From the NCBI GenBank assembly GCA_024516035.1, contig CM044963.1, positions 31,424,425 to 31,488,424 on the forward strand: a DNA stretch of 64,000 nucleotides, read 5' to 3'. Source of the stretch: Bactericera cockerelli (lineage: Eukaryota > Arthropoda > Insecta > Hemiptera > Triozidae). Shown piece by piece: positions 53,277 through 62,725 of the stretch. Numbering within the stretch: the first letter of the stretch is position 1; each line of letters begins with the position of its first letter. The translations under genes and the position numbers were made by a program. The notes under the pieces were generated by a model. The model was not told the origin of the DNA. It searched no databases and saw only the letters and a list, made by a program, of their open reading frames with translations.

Positions 53277-53342
53277 TGTGCCACAGTTTCATCTCATTAC
53301 TCTTCACCATACTGAAGAGTAATGAGATGAAACTGTGGCACA
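53277..53342. repeat. perfect 30-bp inverted repeat with 6-base loop
   Basis: Arms 53277-53306 and 53313-53342 are exact reverse complements, separated by 'ccatac'. The RNA from either strand would fold to an uninterrupted 30-bp hairpin. Confidence 0.95.
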
Positions 53343-53344
53343 GC

Positions 53345-53955
53345 GAATGATTCAGCTGATTGTCCACTTAGATTAAATCTAATCCAGTTTCATTTTTTGG
53401 CCCATCTTATCGATATTCTTCAATAATTTCTGAGTTCCAGAGTGTTTCTTCGAATGGATGTTGGATTTTTTCTGATTTGTTAACAATTCATTTATTTGCC
53501 TGTAAACATGAATGTCTTATCATAATTTTATATTCTATGTATTAATATATTATGTAGGTAGGTAGTATCTATGTTGTTATCTATTGTGTTTCATTAATTA
53601 TGTTTTATAATAAAAGGTCCCTTGATCCCTTGTGTATTAATAACATTAAATTTTTTGCACCAATTTCATTGATAAGTAGTTTTTTAATGCAAATTTTGAT
53701 ACTTCAACGCACTGTATTTCACTTCCAAATATTGCTATCTATCCATAGATGACGAATATTGTATGTAGTTCTGTTATTATCTATAGGGGAGGATTTTTTT
53801 TTCTTCTTTTTTGATGTGGCTGAAATTTTTGAATATTCCTGAGCCCGAGTTTTATCCTCTCATTCGAATACTCAACAAAATAAAAATGATTGGTTGAAAA
53901 TATTCGGAGCCATTTTTCACAGAAAGGTTTTTTTAACTTAAGTGTACTTAAATGT
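53345..53955. other. intergenic, no gene seen
   Basis: AT-rich with no supported feature. Confidence 0.45.
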
Positions 53956-53959
53956 TTGT

Positions 53960-54145
53960 CCCTGTGGCTCTGTGAAGGCGTCTGACTGGCAATCCAGAGG
54001 TCGCGGGTTTGAAACCCAGTTTGAACAAGACAAGTTATCCTCCCACTTGAGATTTTGACCACGTCTTGGGCTTACTGCTGGAATATTGAGACTCATTAGT
54101 CCTATTTGAGTAGTATAAGTAAGGCGATATTGTTGTTAAATTCAT
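53960..54145 (+). repeat. SINE family A
   Basis: 'gtccctgtggctctgtgaag' head, GCGGGTTTGAAACCCAG B-box, body to 'gtaaggcgatattgttgtta'. Confidence 0.65.
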
Positions 54146-54328
54146 ATTATTATTATTATTTATGAGTTGACGGGAGATACCCATTTTACAAGTTTCCCTA
54201 ACCTATATCTAAAACGTAAAACTAAAGCGTAAAACTAAAACTTAATGCTAAAGTAGGTGATGAAAAAATAAAAAAATCCAGTTACTTAGTAGAGTAAAAA
54301 ATATAAAGAATGTAAAAAAATAAAAAAA
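54146..54328 (-). other. 3' UTR and (AAT)n tail of the CR1-type LINE
   Basis: On the minus strand the trailer ends 'tgggtatctcccgtcaactc' and a short AAT microsatellite (54147-54162), typical of this group. Confidence 0.65.
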
Positions 54329-57181
54329 TCACTGGTTCAAGGTGGACAGAACGGACAATTTGCTTTTTAAAATATCAGAAGATGTTGTGAAAAAATCAAA
54401 ATCGAGGGGTGGTGAAGTGACAATGTTACTGAGTTTCATAAGTCTGTTAAGTGGACAGTTTTGGCCTATATTGGTTTTAAATAGGGTCGGTTCAAAAAGT
54501 AAATGGTGTCTTGAACTTATGCGTTGTGCTTTCACGTTTACATAGGAGAGAAGTTCTGGACAGTTGACTTTGTTGTGGAGAAGTTTGTGCAGAAAGATGA
54601 CATCTGCTATGTTTCTCCTGTGTTCTAATGTACTCAGTTTACTTACAGAAAGGATTTCAGAGTAGTCATGATTTTCGATTTTGATTCTCTCACGGACAGC
54701 TAAGAATCGAAGAAATTTTCTTTGAATCTTTTCCAACATATCAATATAAGTAGTGTAGGATGGTGACCAAAGAGGAGAACAATATTCAAGGGTAGGTCTT
54801 GCGAGAGAGCAATATAGGTTTTTTATTGTTTTAGGGGATTTAAAGTCTCTAGAATTCCTTTGTATAAATCCAAGGTTTCGTAGAGCTTTATTCTTGATCT
54901 CGTTATAATGAGTGGTGAACTTGAGGTCTGAGTCAAGAGTTACCCCAAGATCTTTAACATGATGGATTCTCTCTAAGACCACGCCACCTATGTTATACTC
55001 GTAAGTTAAGGGATTTTTCTTACGGTGGAATGACAAAACAAAGCACTTGTCTACGTTCAAGTCCATTCTATTCACCTCGCACCAAGTGTGAAGTGAGTCT
55101 AGGGCGCGCTGCAAAGTCAACTGGTCCTCCCGCCCATTTATATTGAACGAAAGTCTTAAATCATCAGCAAAAAGTAAGCTAAGTACTTGATTAATGTTGG
55201 GGATTAGATCGTTGATGAATATGTTAAAGAGGATACCGGATATGTGGCCACCCTGAATACATCCTGAATTTACTTTAATAGGGTGGGAAAAAGTGTTATT
55301 ATATTGAACTATTTGTGTTCGGTTAGTGAGGTAGGTTCGAGTCCATGATAGTAAAGGATCTTCGACTCCTATGGCTTTTAGCTTATTACAGAGGATGTTA
55401 ATGTTCACTTTATCGTACGCCTTACTAAAATCGGTGTATATACAGTCTGCTTGGCATTTATTTTCAAGCGTTGTAGTGAGAGATTGGTATAGACATAAAA
55501 GGCTAGTAAGGGTAGATTTATTTCGTACAAAGCCATGCTGGTTATTTACTATAACAGATGATAGTACAGGTTGAATTTCGTCGCACACTAATGATTCAAA
55601 TAATTTAGGTATGGCGGATAGTTTAGCTATTGGTCTGTAGTTTTTAACATCTGTTTTTAGTCCGGATTTATGTAGGGGGATCACATAAGAGGTTTTCCAA
55701 TTTGATGGAAAATAACCACTTATCAACGATCTATGGAACAAAAAGGTAAGAGGGGCAGTCAACTCAGTAGCGCATTCTAAAAGTAAGATGGGAGGGACAC
55801 CATCCGGCCCTGATGATGACGATCTTTTTAGTTTTTTTAATTTATTAAAAACTTTTTGTTCTTCTAATTCGATGTTCGAGATGGACGATATTAAAGTTCT
55901 TTCTAGGTTTGGTTCCGGCGGTACTATGACTTCGTCAGAGTAAACTGACGCGAAACGCTCTGCAAATAAGTTAGCACTTTCTTTAGAATTATCAGAAGAA
56001 GTGTCGTTTAGAGTTAAACATGGGGGTTGAATATTGGAATGCTTTTTATTTCGCAAAAAGGTGAATAGTTTTCTTGGGTTTTCCTGTAATTCTTTTTCCG
56101 AGTCAGCTATGTATTTCTCATATTCTGACTTGGATAGTGCTTTGCAGGTTCGTCTGGCTTGAGAGAATTTAATGTATTTTACATTTGAAGGGAACCGTTT
56201 GAAATTTTTATGGAGTATTTTTTTCTCTGTGATTTTCTCCCGTAATTCTTGGCTATACCATATGGGGAAACGGAAATTCCCAATAGAAATTTTAGGTACA
56301 AAAGATGAAATTCCCTTCTGTATGATATTATAAAATCCAGCTATTTGCGTGTCAAGTGAGTTTTGGTTATCAAAAATTGAGTCCCATTTAATATCTCGGA
56401 AATAATTTCTCATCTCAATAAAGTTACATTTGGAATAACAATGGACTTCACGTTTATCATAATTGGGTGTGATTTTATTTACCGATAAGGTTGTACTAAT
56501 AGCTAAGGGAGGGTGATAACCTTCAATTTGAACCAAAGCGTCATCGTCATCAAGAGGGCGGATAGTGCTCATATAATCATTTACAAATACCAAATCCAAA
56601 AGTCTGCCTAAACTATTAAACTGATTGTTTATTTGTACTAGCCCATTAAAAGCCATGGAGCCTAACAGAATGTCAGATGTTGAATTAGAGTTATAAGATT
56701 GTAAATAGTGAGTATTTTCACATGGCTTCCATTGTAGCTGGGGTAGATTAAAATCCCCGAATACAAATTTAGTGGCGTCGGGAAATTTAAGAAATACAAG
56801 GTCTACTAAATCCACGTAATTTTGGAATAACTCAGGTGAAGTACAAGGGGGGAGGTAAGTAGCATTAAGTACAATTTTTAAGGTTTTAAATTTAACTAAA
56901 ACAAATAGTGTTTCGATTGTATTATTTTCTATAGAGATTAGTTCAGAGTTTAAGCTCTTATTTAAAGCTATTAGAACGCCACCGGCTCTCTGTTTTGTTG
57001 AGGTGGTGGAGTCTCTGTCGCAGCGATATATCACATGGTCGTGAAAACCTAACTCGGCGTCATAAACTTGGTTGTTGAGCCTTGTTTCAGTGAGTATTAT
57101 TATATCGTAAGAGAATAGTGGAAAATTACATGTGACTGATTTCAATTTATTTTTCACGCTACGAACATTTTGATAATACAT
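54329..57181 (-). CDS. CR1-type LINE ORF2: AP endonuclease + reverse transcriptase
   Basis: 950 residues from an ATG at 57181, uninterrupted. Endonuclease: YYQNVRSVKNKL at the start, ILTETRLNN, VFGDFNLPQLQW and GYHPPLAIS (histidine kept). Reverse transcriptase: WKTSYVIPLHKSG, NYRPIAKLSAIPKLFE, HGFVRNKSTLTSLL, YTDFSKAYDKVN, GCIQGGHISGILFNIF and LLFADDLRLS; then MDLNVDKCFVLSFHRK and a thumb with GFIQRNSRDF. It ends in a C-terminal domain without zinc cluster. It copies the element RNA at a nicked target. The frame is open further upstream and overlaps the end of ORF1. The minus-strand order ORF1-ORF2 and the esterase in ORF1 support CR1 membership. Confidence 0.9.
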   Translation of the reverse strand: MYYQNVRSVKNKLKSVTCNFPLFSYDIIILTETRLNNQVYDAELGFHDHVIYRCDRDSTTSTKQRAGGVLIALNKSLNSELISIENNTIETLFVLVKFKTLKIVLNATYLPPCTSPELFQNYVDLVDLVFLKFPDATKFVFGDFNLPQLQWKPCENTHYLQSYNSNSTSDILLGSMAFNGLVQINNQFNSLGRLLDLVFVNDYMSTIRPLDDDDALVQIEGYHPPLAISTTLSVNKITPNYDKREVHCYSKCNFIEMRNYFRDIKWDSIFDNQNSLDTQIAGFYNIIQKGISSFVPKISIGNFRFPIWYSQELREKITEKKILHKNFKRFPSNVKYIKFSQARRTCKALSKSEYEKYIADSEKELQENPRKLFTFLRNKKHSNIQPPCLTLNDTSSDNSKESANLFAERFASVYSDEVIVPPEPNLERTLISSISNIELEEQKVFNKLKKLKRSSSSGPDGVPPILLLECATELTAPLTFLFHRSLISGYFPSNWKTSYVIPLHKSGLKTDVKNYRPIAKLSAIPKLFESLVCDEIQPVLSSVIVNNQHGFVRNKSTLTSLLCLYQSLTTTLENKCQADCIYTDFSKAYDKVNINILCNKLKAIGVEDPLLSWTRTYLTNRTQIVQYNNTFSHPIKVNSGCIQGGHISGILFNIFINDLIPNINQVLSLLFADDLRLSFNINGREDQLTLQRALDSLHTWCEVNRMDLNVDKCFVLSFHRKKNPLTYEYNIGGVVLERIHHVKDLGVTLDSDLKFTTHYNEIKNKALRNLGFIQRNSRDFKSPKTIKNLYCSLARPTLEYCSPLWSPSYTTYIDMLEKIQRKFLRFLAVRERIKIENHDYSEILSVSKLSTLEHRRNIADVIFLHKLLHNKVNCPELLSYVNVKAQRISSRHHLLFEPTLFKTNIGQNCPLNRLMKLSNIVTSPPLDFDFFTTSSDILKSKLSVLSTLNQ

Positions 57182-57222
57182 GTTGAGAGGCAGACTAAGG
57201 GATGGTTGACATTTAATATTTA

Positions 57223-57631
57223 CTATATTATTGGATTTGGGTCCTGATCGATGAAGTTTTTTTGTGGGATTCTCTTGATCATAGGAGTATTTAATATTGG
57301 GACAGGGTTTGGTATGCCTGAATAGTTGCTTACCACTGGAGTGGCACCTGACATTGGTGAGCTAAATAAACAGGAATCATTACTAAGTAGAGATTCATCA
57401 TTGGCATTAGAATTTGAACGTAGAGGACAAGATAGGGGTAACACAGATACATTAGAATTAGAACACGTAGGTCTGGCTTGAGGCAACATAGATACATTTA
57501 GATTTGAACACATAATATGACTAGAATGAGGTAAAAATACTGAAGTATTGGTAACTTCTTCGACCAAAGTATTGCTAGATTGAAAGGTATTTAGGGTTTC
57601 ATTATTTTTTAATTGGGATACAATTTTAGTA
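57223..57631 (-). pseudogene. CR1-type LINE ORF1, C-terminal part (downstream of transposon insertion)
   Basis: This is the part of ORF1 cut off by the Tc1-like element. It continues the frame of 59214-60439 exactly if the 1580-bp element and one TA are removed, and stops with TAG at 57223-57225, 41 bp before the ORF2 ATG. The residues are Ser/Asn/Pro-rich (for example NVSMLPQARPTCSNSNVSVL) with no domain I recognise. Confidence 0.8.
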
Positions 57632-59211
57632 CACTAGCCAAAACAAAATAGGGCCCACCCAACTTTTTCTAAATAACAAAGCATAAGTATTATTTTTTTA
57701 TACAGAAAGTTAAGGAATGTATTTATTTAAGGCATACTCATTTTATTTAATTAAAGGTGACAGTATTTTAAAGGAAAAAAAGGTTATTTCAACCATTTAA
57801 AAGAATTTTGACAAAACTGTCATGTTTACCTTAATTATTCAGTTTGTGTTTAAAGTCTTCTGAATCGCTGTAAAGTTGTGATGATCAATTCTCAGTAATG
57901 AGTGTGTGTCCCTCTTTTCCTTGCACACTCTTTTATTCTGTTTGGCATGCTTTGAATGAGATTGACAAGGTTTTCTTGAGGAATTTCATCCCAACGCACT
58001 TTCAAGGCCCGTGTGAGTTCTTCTTGAGATCCAATGGCCAATCTCTGTAGTTTAAGTCTCATTTTGAGTTGATCCCATACGTGTTCGATCGGATTTAGGT
58101 CGGGGCTTATTGCAGGCCAGTCCATTACTTCGATATTCGCCTCTGAAGAGCTAGCCTGGTAGCGCGCGCGACATGAGGGCTAGCATTGTCATGCATCAGA
58201 ACAAAATTGGGGCCCAAACGATGTGCAAATGGTATCACCTGAGGTTCAATGACTTGCTCAATGTAACTCTCCGAGGTTACTCTGCTGTCACGGAAAATTA
58301 CAAGCTCTGTTCTACCGATTAAATTTATCCCTCCCCATACCATGACACTTGGGCCACCATACCGATCAGTTTCGTGAATGCAGGGCTCAGAAAATCTTTC
58401 TCCTGTACGTCTCCATACTCTAATCTGTCTATCATCACTATGAAACTTAATCTTGCACTCATCCGAAAAGAGCACCATACCCCATTGGATGTGCTCTCGC
58501 GCGGATCTTGATCTTGCCGCGCGGTGAGCTGCTGTCATTTTTGGCGTCACCAAACGTCCTCTTGACCTCACCTGAGATGCTCTGAGCCTGTTCCTAATGG
58601 TTTGGTCGCTTACTTGAACGTTTGAGTATGCTTCCAATTGATTTGGTATCGCAGGACCTGAGACAAATCTCTGTTGTAGGGCAATTCTTCGAATAAAATG
58701 GTCCTCCCGCTCCGAAGTAATGCGATGTCGTCCAGAGTCAGGTCTTCTGTCACCACTACCCGTCTCTTGAAAACGGTTCCATAAGTTTCTAATGGCACTT
58801 CGGGACACACGAAGCCGATTCGCGACCAATCTCTGGGAGGCTCCATTTTCCAGCAAGGTTATGGCACAAGAACGAGATTCTGCATTTAAATGTCGACGAA
58901 TACCCGGCATAGTGTCACAAAAAAGATACAAAACACCCGAAAAGACTTTTTTATTGAAAATTACTGGTCTAAGAATAAATTAAGAACAACCACTAAAAAA
59001 TAACTTTACTGTCACAAAAGAGCACTATCTCTAGAAAAGGTAAATAAAAACTAATTATCCAGTGATATTCATAAATAAAACCATACCAACTGTCTCAGAG
59101 TATCAATAAACAAGATTAGGACATTTGAATAACCTAAAGTTTAACTTTAAGGTGTCCTATACACGATGTCGTCAAAATTTTCAGGTGGGCCCTATTTTGT
59201 TTTGGCTAGTG
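57632..59211 (-). mobile_element. Tc1-like DNA transposon, 1580 bp, perfect 28-bp TIRs
   Basis: Terminal inverted repeats 57632-57659 and 59184-59211 are identical ('cactagccaaaacaaaatag...'). TA target duplications lie at 57630-57631 and 59212-59213. The element is inserted in ORF1 of the CR1-type LINE. Exact TIRs and a simple TA duplication indicate a young insertion. Confidence 0.95.
57892..58910 (-). pseudogene. Tc1-like transposase (DD34E) with one frameshift
   Basis: Starts at ATG 58910 (MPGIRRHLNAESRSCAI). Residues 1-110 form the paired-type helix-turn-helix DNA-binding region. The catalytic core has LFSDECKIKF (first Asp), VMVWGGI, VLMHDNASPH (second Asp) and, after the frame break, DWPAISPDLNPIEHVWDQL (Glu). 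The spacing from second Asp to Glu is 34, as in Tc1. The first frame stops at 58125. The rest continues in the next frame, so one base appears to be missing within about 58125-58150. The C-terminus runs to 57892. Otherwise full length (about 340 residues), so this copy is probably inactive by a single lesion. Confidence 0.88.
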
Positions 59212-60439
59212 TATTATTTGAATAAGGTATTTGATAAAGAGCATTTTTCAATTTGTTTTCTAATATAGATTTTCCCTGTTTATTAAAATGAACCCCATCT
59301 CGTGCATAATGACGTGGTTTAATGAACCTATTTGGATCGATAAATATTAAGTTACCGCACTTGGACTTTAGATGGGTTTTCAGCTTTGAGTTCAGCCTCT
59401 TGATGTGGAAGTTCACTTTTTTATGTTTGTACTGGAGTGGAATACAGATGAAGATAAACCTGGAGCAGTTTTGAAATTTGAGTAGGAGGAAGTCGAGTGC
59501 GTTCTGGATGACATTCCACTGGGTCGAACAGATGTCGTTGGTTCCACCGCATAGGATGACATCATCCCCGTGGACAGGTTGCATGAGGCTGGGTGAGTTC
59601 CTGTGTGTGTCTGCTATTTCCTTGAGTCCAGCTCCTGATTGGAAGAAGCTGTTGGTTTTTATTCCTTTTGGTAGGGTAGACCGCAGTAAACCGGATAAAC
59701 CTCTAATGTGGCTATCTCCTACGAGGAAGCAAGTGTTCGGTTTCTTATCTTTGAAGGTGCAGGTAGTTGTATGCATAGCAGAATAAGTTATGTCATGACT
59801 ATTGTCATGCTTCTTGTTGCTTAACAATTCTCGCAGTCGATCAAGTTCATCCATAAGATTGGAGATTATTGCTTCTTGATCAGACAATTTAGCTTCTAAT
59901 ACATGCTTCTCTGATAAGCAATCATGGTGTACATCAAGTAATACGGCTTGATTCTGCTCCGCCGGGTTTGAGACCCGAGTAACTTGTTCATCACCACTGC
60001 ATGGTAGCTGTACCTGTGATTGAGAACTTAATGGAGAGGCGGCTGATGCATTCGGTTCTTGTGGTGTAGCTTTGCAGGGAGATTGGCTTTCTTGTAGTTT
60101 TGATATCAAGATTTTTTCTTGTGCAGCTTTTAATCTAGTGAGGGGTCTAGCAAAAGGGGTCAGCGATAATACTTTTTTATTTTTTTCAATTGATGAAGTA
60201 GTGTTTGGACTTGATGAAGGCAAATTTGGAGACGATTTCGCAGAGTGACCGTCATGAGTGTAATTACCATCAATAATAGCAGTTCTATTGGAGTTTAGTT
60301 TAATGTTTGCTTTACACGAAGTAACTATGCATTTATAATTGATGAATGTTTTATCGCGGGACACAGAATAATTATAGGTAGAGCCATTGTAAATGAGGAC
60401 TCGTTTATTATTTATTAATTTGAAATTACAGTTATCCAT
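59212..60439 (-). pseudogene. CR1-type LINE ORF1, N-terminal part: FLYWCH-like zinc finger + SGNH esterase
   Basis: Starts at ATG 60439. Residues about 1-65 match a FLYWCH-type finger (NYSVSRDKTFINYKC, C-X4-C, then THDGH with two His). The middle is Ser/Pro/Gln-rich, then a coiled coil (SDQEAIISNLMDELDRLREL). From about residue 235 there is an SGNH hydrolase: VGDSHIRGL (nucleophile block), CGGTNDIC and ARDGVHFNKQ (Asp/His block). Esterase domains in ORF1 are known from CR1 elements; the reported partner is a PHD finger, here it is FLYWCH-like. The frame is intact until the transposon at 59211. Whole ORF1 without the insertion would be 544 residues. Confidence 0.85.
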
Positions 60440-60872
60440 AATTTATTATTTTAGTAAAACAGGAAACGTTATGGATACTATTCACTGGCGACACATTAAA
60501 AATAAACTTGGTTCATTTCGTTATGATTTCCTGCGCGAGCGCACTTATAATTATCGAGAAATTTGAGGAAAAAATTGACACAGTGAAATTTACGTAAAAA
60601 TGGGAATAAAAAATGATAATTATTTTTTTTTCACTATTGAGTATTTGTACTAAAAATCAAATTAAAATATATTCGGAAACCTGAGTTCATGGACTATTGA
60701 ATGAACTACGTCAAAAATTAAAAAGTTGATTTGTTTAAGGGAGGTTAGTTTTAAAGATTTTATTTAATTAGTACGAGATGAGAATTCTCAGAACATATTA
60801 GGAATGATTAGTTGAAATTTTCTAATTGACCAATCACAGCACGAAATTTTCCAAAAATATTTATAATTCTCA
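60440..60872 (-). other. probable 5' leader of the CR1-type LINE
   Basis: Non-coding, slightly more GC near 60530. Element start not resolved. Confidence 0.4.
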
Positions 60873-60877
60873 AGGAA

Positions 60878-61022
60878 TACCAACCTCAGTAGCTTGATCT
60901 ATGAGGCGGCGGACTTGTAACCTGGAGGTCGGTGGTTCGAGTCCCAATTTCAGCGTAGATTTAGTAAAGCGAGTTTGAGTAGTTGTGATATCGCGAAAGT
61001 GATTAACACAAATATGATGACT
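60878..61022 (+). repeat. SINE family B
   Basis: Complete plus-strand copy: CCTCAGTAGCTTGATCTATG, GGTTCGAGTCCCAATTTC, 'gagtttgagtagttgtgata', ends 'gattaacacaaatatgatga'. Confidence 0.75.
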
Positions 61023-61261
61023 TTCAACTGTTCTAATTCTCAAGGAATGTTTCATAATTTCAGCCAAGTTTTTTTTATTATTGTAATTTTTGAATTCTCT
61101 TTATAGCTTCTATTTTGTAGTTTTTTTTTCGGAAACCTTTTTTTTTTGAAAAAAATTTCACGTTTGTCAATTTTGAACCTATTTTCGTATAAGTAGAATT
61201 GAAGATGCCACTTTTTCATCAAATACCTAGAAAAAGAAGAAATCACATTGAAATAAAATTT

Positions 61262-61490
61262 GCCAGCGTCGATGGCGCGTTGAATGCACCAGTTCTCCTA
61301 GGATCACCGATGTTAAGCAACGTCCAGCGAGGTGAAGGCTTTGTGATGCTGGCATACCGGTCCAACCCAAGATGGGTGAGGTTGAAGTGGGTAGCACGTT
61401 TGTGAGTTTCTTGCGAATGGAGGGTAACACCCCCGTCGTGATATGACCATGCAGTTGAAAGCGACGTTACACCCAAATTAAAAAAAAAAG
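61262..61490 (+). repeat. 5S rRNA-derived SINE (best copy)
   Basis: 'gccagcgtcgatggcgcgtt', 'atcaccgatgttaagcaacg' and a degraded 'agatgggtgagg' reproduce the order of 5S rRNA including the internal promoter boxes. The core 'gctggcataccggtccaacc', 'gcgaatggagggtaacaccc', 'tcgtgatatgaccatgcagt' and an A-rich tail follow. Confidence 0.8.
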
Positions 61491-61494
61491 TGAA

Positions 61495-61610
61495 TGTGGA
61501 TCTCAAAATTGGATAGTGATGTCATTTTTAGTTTTACTAACCAACCGAACTTGGTTTTATTGTTTATTTTTGTTCATTTTGTATTAGATTAATGAAAATA
61601 AAATTGGCTT
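61495..61610. other. short AT-rich spacer
   Basis: Nothing seen. Confidence 0.4.
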
Positions 61611-61611
61611 T

Positions 61612-61980
61612 AAGGGCAAAATTGTCCATAGAAACGACAACTTAAGTTATGACCTAGCATCGGTTCTCCCCATCTAAGACAGTACGCAAATCGAGACTTA
61701 TTAAAAAAAACAGAGGTATTAAAAAACATGTATTAATTGCACCCTCAGAGAGAAATTATTAAACGTCTTTGAAATACATCTGTGTCGCTAAATCTCGGAT
61801 TGAATACTGACTGCTGGAGATAAGGTTGACTGCTGGAGTAAAGGGACTTTTCAGTCTTACCTCGGCAGTATAAACAAGGTATATTCTATTCTATGAGATG
61901 AGGAAAATCGGTGCTAAGCAATGACTTCAGCTATCGATTTTGTCTATCAATTTCCCCTTTAGAGTCTTAAGTGATACTTG
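61612..61980. mobile_element. foldback-type element with a nested insertion
   Basis: Left arm (about 61612-61725) and right arm (about 61770-61975) are imperfect inverted copies ('gcaaatcgagactta' versus 'taaatctcggattg'). The right arm is split by about 90 bp around 61810-61900. A one-armed relative is at 25195-25345. Confidence 0.5.
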
Positions 61981-62064
61981 AAAGAGTTCTTTTATAATAA
62001 ATCCAACGAATTGATCATTCTTGTATGTGAATTACGACTGATTATATGACGAAAAGTTTTATTT

Positions 62065-62218
62065 TTCTCACCGACCTTAGTAGCTTGATGGAAAAGCCTT
62101 GATCGATAGACGGACTTGGAACCTGGAGGTCGGTGGTTCAAGTCCCGGATTCAGCATGGATTTAGTAAAGTGAGTTTGAGTAGTTGTGATATCACGAAAG
62201 TGATTAACACAACAACAA
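62065..62218 (+). repeat. SINE family B
   Basis: Full plus-strand copy with GACCTTAGTAGCTTGATGGA and GGTTCAAGTCCCGGATTC, ending in 'gtgattaacacaacaacaaa'. Confidence 0.75.
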
Positions 62219-62219
62219 A

Positions 62220-62725
62220 AAAATAGTTTATTTTTCTCATAATCACGAGAATTCAAGTCAATTTTTTTATTCATACGAGTGGTCAAGTACCTCATATCAT
62301 GTAAATTGTTCACTCTTTTCATTATTCTTACTTCTCATTAAAATGCATTAATTATTTCGTCAAATGCCTCTTTTATTTTCTTTTTATTCAATTTCAGACC
62401 TCAGTAACTTCATCGATAAGGCACAAGTCCGCCGCGGACTTGTTCCTTTTTTCAACAAAGTGTATTTACCTACGGACAAAGTCCTAAATACATTAAGAAC
62501 AAATAACAAAAAAAGACTGCCAATCATGGACACAATACTTCCTCGTGATCCACCATGAGAGATACACATGTTTAATTTATTTAAATAACAATAGAACACA
62601 AATGCTGTCAGCATTTTTGCTGATTACTAGAAATACACAATGACAACACATATTTATGACTTTTATTTTACATTAAAATTCGAATCAACTGGTCAGAACT
62701 ATTTATTTATTTATTCATTTTAAAA
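62220..62725. other. fragments of families B and I, no gene
   Basis: 62398-62445 is a scrambled family B head, and 62515-62552 ('tcatggacacaatacttcct') a family I end. From 62690 an ATTT-rich tract is the tail of the next element. Confidence 0.5.

Noticed and set aside
61262..61350. 5S rRNA gene
   Set aside because: Too diverged, and continues directly into a SINE core and tail; no T-run terminator at the proper distance.
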